A stretch of 7,724 nucleotides of DNA from Ruminococcus sp. GTDB lineage: Bacteria > Bacillota_A > Clostridia > Oscillospirales > Ruminococcaceae. A model generated the notes under the pieces. The model was not told the DNA's origin, made no database searches, and worked only from the letters and a program-made list of their open reading frames with translations. Positions 5,799 through 7,724 of the stretch are shown here, piece after piece. The position numbers and the translations under genes are program-made. Position 1 is the stretch's first letter; each line of letters starts with the position of its first letter. The stretch is from positions 1-7,724 of the forward strand of contig JAFOMV010000201.1 of NCBI GenBank assembly GCA_017418765.1, read 5' to 3'.

Positions 5799-6897
5799 GT
5801 ACAGAATAAGCGCTTACGATATGATCTATTTTGTATCGTGTGCGATTAAAGGCGAAACACCGGAAAAGGATAGATTAGACAGGGTGAATCTTAAATCATT
5901 GTTTGAGGTCTGCCAGAAGCATATCCTTACAGCGTGTGTTGCCTATTCACTGGAATCGGCAGGCATTCAAGATCACGATTTCACACAGGCAAAAGAAAAG
6001 GCGATACGCAAAAACATTTTGCTGGATGCAGAACGTGCGAAAATACTGAAACGCCTTGAAGCTGAGAAAATATGGTATATGCCGTTGAAAGGGACGATCC
6101 TGAAAGATTGGTATCCGAAACTCGGTATGCGGCAGATGTCGGATAATGATATACTTTGCGACGGCAATTATCGTGCAAGGATCAAGGATATTATGCTCGA
6201 AATTGGATTTACCTGTGATCATTACGGCATAGGTAATGATGATGCCTATTTCAAGAAGCCAGTTTACAATTTTGAGATGCATAATGAATTGTTCCATGCA
6301 GCAAGCATTGGAAAGCTGAATGAATATTATTCTGATGTGAAAGAAAAGCTCATCAAGGATGAGGGCAATGCATATGGTTATCATTTCCGCATCGAAGATT
6401 TCTACATTTACATCACGGCGCATGAATACAAGCATTTTTCCAGCGGCGGTACAGGAGTGCGGTCACTTGTTGACACCTATGTATTTTTGCATAAATTCAG
6501 CAATGCGATGGATTGGGATTATATTAATGCTGAATTAGCCAAGCTTGAAATAGCGGATTATGAAAAAATGAACCGTGAACTTGCAATGAATGTTTTTAAT
6601 GAACAGAAATTGTCTGAAAAAGAGCAGCAATTGCTGGAATACTATATTTTTTCGGGCATATACGGGACTTTAGACAACAGTTTCAAAAACTACATGGATG
6701 AAAAAGCACAAGGCTCCAAAAAGAATTATATTTGTCAAAGAGTATTTCCGCCTCTTGAGCATTACAAGGTGTGGTTCCCATGGGCGTATAAGCATAAAAT
6801 ACTGATACCTGTGGCTTGGCTATATCGTCCGGTCAAGGGATTACTTTTTCAGCGGAAGAAGCTTATCGCTGAATTAAAGTATCTGAAAAAAAGTTAA
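5785..6897 (+). CDS. Nucleotidyltransferase family protein (NTP_transf_5, PF14907 type)
   Basis: The product has 370 residues. The family core is clear: PLKG (100-103) followed by Tyr110 and the RQMSDND motif (116-122). Arg116 and the Asp120/Asp122 pair correspond to the R-x-x-x-D-x-D metal-binding motif of this nucleotidyltransferase fold. EMHNEL (164-169) and the H-E-Y-K-H...GTGVRSLVD block (213-230) match the later conserved part of the family. It ends in a basic tail. Family members occur in lasso-peptide and other PqqD-containing loci, usually with an HprK-like kinase, but their reaction is poorly defined; transfer of a nucleotide to a peptide or its phosphate is conjecture. The start overlaps the ABC gene by 14 nt with GGAG 12 nt upstream, so coupled translation is likely. 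It is the last gene of the operon, 72 nt before an intrinsic terminator. Confidence 0.82.
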   Translation: MEKSEYRISAYDMIYFVSCAIKGETPEKDRLDRVNLKSLFEVCQKHILTACVAYSLESAGIQDHDFTQAKEKAIRKNILLDAERAKILKRLEAEKIWYMPLKGTILKDWYPKLGMRQMSDNDILCDGNYRARIKDIMLEIGFTCDHYGIGNDDAYFKKPVYNFEMHNELFHAASIGKLNEYYSDVKEKLIKDEGNAYGYHFRIEDFYIYITAHEYKHFSSGGTGVRSLVDTYVFLHKFSNAMDWDYINAELAKLEIADYEKMNRELAMNVFNEQKLSEKEQQLLEYYIFSGIYGTLDNSFKNYMDEKAQGSKKNYICQRVFPPLEHYKVWFPWAYKHKILIPVAWLYRPVKGLLFQRKKLIAELKYLKKS

Positions 6898-6969
6898 TAA
6901 TATAGGAAAAAGGCTTCATATCTGAACTAATAGGACAGTTGTTATATAGATGGTTTTCTCCATAATTCA

Positions 6970-7002
6970 GGTCGCATAAAATAGGTATTATGCGATCTTT
7001 TT
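6970..7002 (+). terminator. Rho-independent terminator of the peptide operon
   Basis: GGTCGCATAA (6970-6979) pairs over 10 bp, with one G-U, with TTATGCGATC (6988-6997). The loop is 8 nt and a run of five T follows. It separates the nucleotidyltransferase gene from the symporter transcription unit. Confidence 0.88.
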
Positions 7003-7196
7003 ATGGTTATGCATCGAAAATGGCGAACGCCTCAGTCATATTTCCCACATAGCAGGGGTGAAAATACTTATAGTGAAGTGGAACACTCGATAATACTGTA
7101 AAGTGCTCAGAACAAGAGAAATGTTGATGCATGAATGATTAAAAATAATTATTATTTACCATTTTTCTATTAATAGTAAAAAAAGAAGAAAAACTA

Positions 7197-7225
7197 TTGA
7201 CAATTGATACATAATGTTGTATAAT
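7197..7225 (+). promoter_or_regulatory. Consensus housekeeping (sigma-A) promoter for the symporter gene
   Basis: TTGACA (7197-7202) and TATAAT (7220-7225) are both perfect hexamers with a 17-nt spacer, preceded by about 55 nt of A/T-rich sequence. Transcription would start near 7232, giving a leader of about 110 nt before the ATG at 7344. Confidence 0.9.
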
Positions 7226-7262
7226 AATACTCAGTTCAATGCTTTATCATTTTAAAGCTTTA

Positions 7263-7316
7263 CAGGTTTGCCGCTTTACATTAACCTATGGTAACATCAC
7301 TGTTTGCGGCTGCCTG
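7263..7316 (+). promoter_or_regulatory. Foldable 5' leader of the symporter mRNA
   Basis: CAGG (7263-7266) can pair with CCTG (7313-7316), GCCGC (7270-7274) with GCGGC (7306-7310), and an inner TTA-a-CC with GGTAA around a 3-nt loop (about 7281-7294). The structure ends 15 nt before the GGAGAG ribosome binding site (7332-7337). It matches no riboswitch class I recognise; it could be a cis-regulatory fold or chance pairing. Confidence 0.35.
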
Positions 7317-7343
7317 AATACTTTTTAGAACGGAGAGATTTAT

Positions 7344-7724
7344 ATGGGTTCACAGACCGCAACATTCGTGATACTTTTCATATACGTAGCTGTTATGATC
7401 AGTATCGGAGTCTACACCTCACGCAAGACTAAATCAGCTGAAGATTTCATGCTGGGCGGCAGAAGCGTTGGTTCATGGCTCACAGCATTTTCCTATGGCA
7501 CTACATACGTTTCAGCTGTTGTCTTCATCGGATACGCAGGACAGTTCGGCTGGCTGTATGGTGCATCAGCTTCATGGGTGGGTATTGGAAATGCCATAAT
7601 TGGCAGCCTTATCCCATTCTTCCTCATCGGAAGAAGAACAAGACTTATGTCAAATCACCTCGGCGCAAGAACGATGCCTGAATTCTTCGAGCACCGTTTC
7701 GATTCAAAGAAGCTGAAAACTGCC
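7344..7724 (+). CDS. Sodium:solute symporter (SSS family), N-terminal part
   Basis: The 127 residues visible run off the window end. The start is ATG after GGAGAG at 7332-7337. The first membrane helix is about residues 7-25, followed by the family hallmark EDFMLGGRSVGSWLTAFS (33-50), the second helix with TTYVSAVVFIGYAG (53-66), a G-x-LYG turn (69-73) and a third helix around 77-96. LGARTMPEFFEHRF (106-119) matches the conserved cytoplasmic loop of SSS/PutP-like transporters. These proteins use a sodium gradient to import sugars, amino acids or organic acids; the substrate cannot be told from this portion. It has its own promoter and is transcriptionally separate from the peptide operon. Codon choice (AAG, CTC, GGC) resembles the surface protein gene rather than the operon between them. 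Confidence 0.93.
   Translation, partial: MGSQTATFVILFIYVAVMISIGVYTSRKTKSAEDFMLGGRSVGSWLTAFSYGTTYVSAVVFIGYAGQFGWLYGASASWVGIGNAIIGSLIPFFLIGRRTRLMSNHLGARTMPEFFEHRFDSKKLKTA

Larger units (their letters stand above)
6898..7343. other. Intergenic region between peptide operon and symporter
   Basis: This 446-nt stretch holds the operon terminator (6970-7002), an AT-rich tract (about 7141-7196) that includes a 7+7 inverted repeat at 7143-7157 and could act as an UP element, a consensus promoter (7197-7225) and a foldable leader (7263-7316). Between 7003 and 7140 I see no RNA gene and no frame with a ribosome binding site. Confidence 0.7.

Noticed and set aside
5947..6435. A long antisense open frame inside the nucleotidyltransferase gene.
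   Set aside because: Low-complexity hydrophobic translation complementary to conserved motifs on the + strand; no initiation signal.
2469..6897. Classifying the operon as a lasso-peptide cluster because of the kinase and nucleotidyltransferase.
   Set aside because: No asparagine-synthetase-like cyclase or transglutaminase-like B2 protease is present, and the peptide lacks the conserved leader Thr and a plausible Gly/Ser...Asp/Glu ring core.
7003..7101. A 32-codon frame just after the operon terminator.
   Set aside because: No Shine-Dalgarno, start codon lies next to the terminator U-tract, and no promoter is seen between; likely chance or a decayed remnant.
7143..7157. A 7+7 inverted repeat (AAATAAT/ATTATTT) upstream of the symporter promoter as a repressor operator.
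   Set aside because: Made only of A and T within an AT-rich tract, so it is expected by chance; kept only as part of a possible UP element.

Overview
The window looks like a chromosomal segment of a gut-type Clostridia, most likely Ruminococcus or a close Oscillospiraceae relative. The evidence is strong AGGAGG-type ribosome binding sites, moderate AT content, a consensus TTGACA-17-TATAAT promoter, and a large Ig-like repeat surface protein of the kind such genomes carry. The organism call is inference from style, not from a marker gene. Every gene I support lies on the + strand.

Region by region: (i) 1-2391 is the 3' part of a long extracellular repeat protein, with MBG/YDG-like beta-sandwich domains followed by three near-identical repeats of about 120 residues. 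It has no visible sortase motif or dockerin at its end. (ii) 2392-2651 holds a very short peptide gene (29 codons, 2469-2558) with an excellent Shine-Dalgarno, then a strong RNA hairpin. (iii) 2652-6897 is a tight five-gene block: an HPr-kinase-like P-loop kinase, a PqqD-like peptide-binding protein, a signal-peptidase-like (S24/S26) serine protease, an ABC exporter with fused membrane and ATPase domains, and a PF14907-type nucleotidyltransferase. The last four junctions are 5 nt apart or overlapping. A good intrinsic terminator follows at 6970-7002. (iv) 6898-7343 is intergenic, with an AT-rich tract, a perfect promoter and a foldable leader. (v) 7344-7724 is the start of a sodium:solute symporter.

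The point of interest is 2469-6897. It has the architecture of a RiPP (ribosomally made, post-translationally modified peptide) operon: precursor, attenuator-like hairpin, leader-binding protein, tailoring enzymes, protease and exporter. It has no recognisable ring-forming enzyme: no radical SAM, LanM/LanB/LanC, YcaO, ATP-grasp, or lasso asparagine-synthetase-like cyclase. The only candidate chemistry comes from a kinase and a nucleotidyltransferase. The peptide has no Cys, Thr, Lys, Arg or His and exactly one Ser. I infer a system in which the PqqD protein presents the peptide, the kinase and/or nucleotidyltransferase modifies it, the S26-like protease trims it and the ABC protein exports it. 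The individual domain calls are supported by motifs; the pathway is hypothesis.
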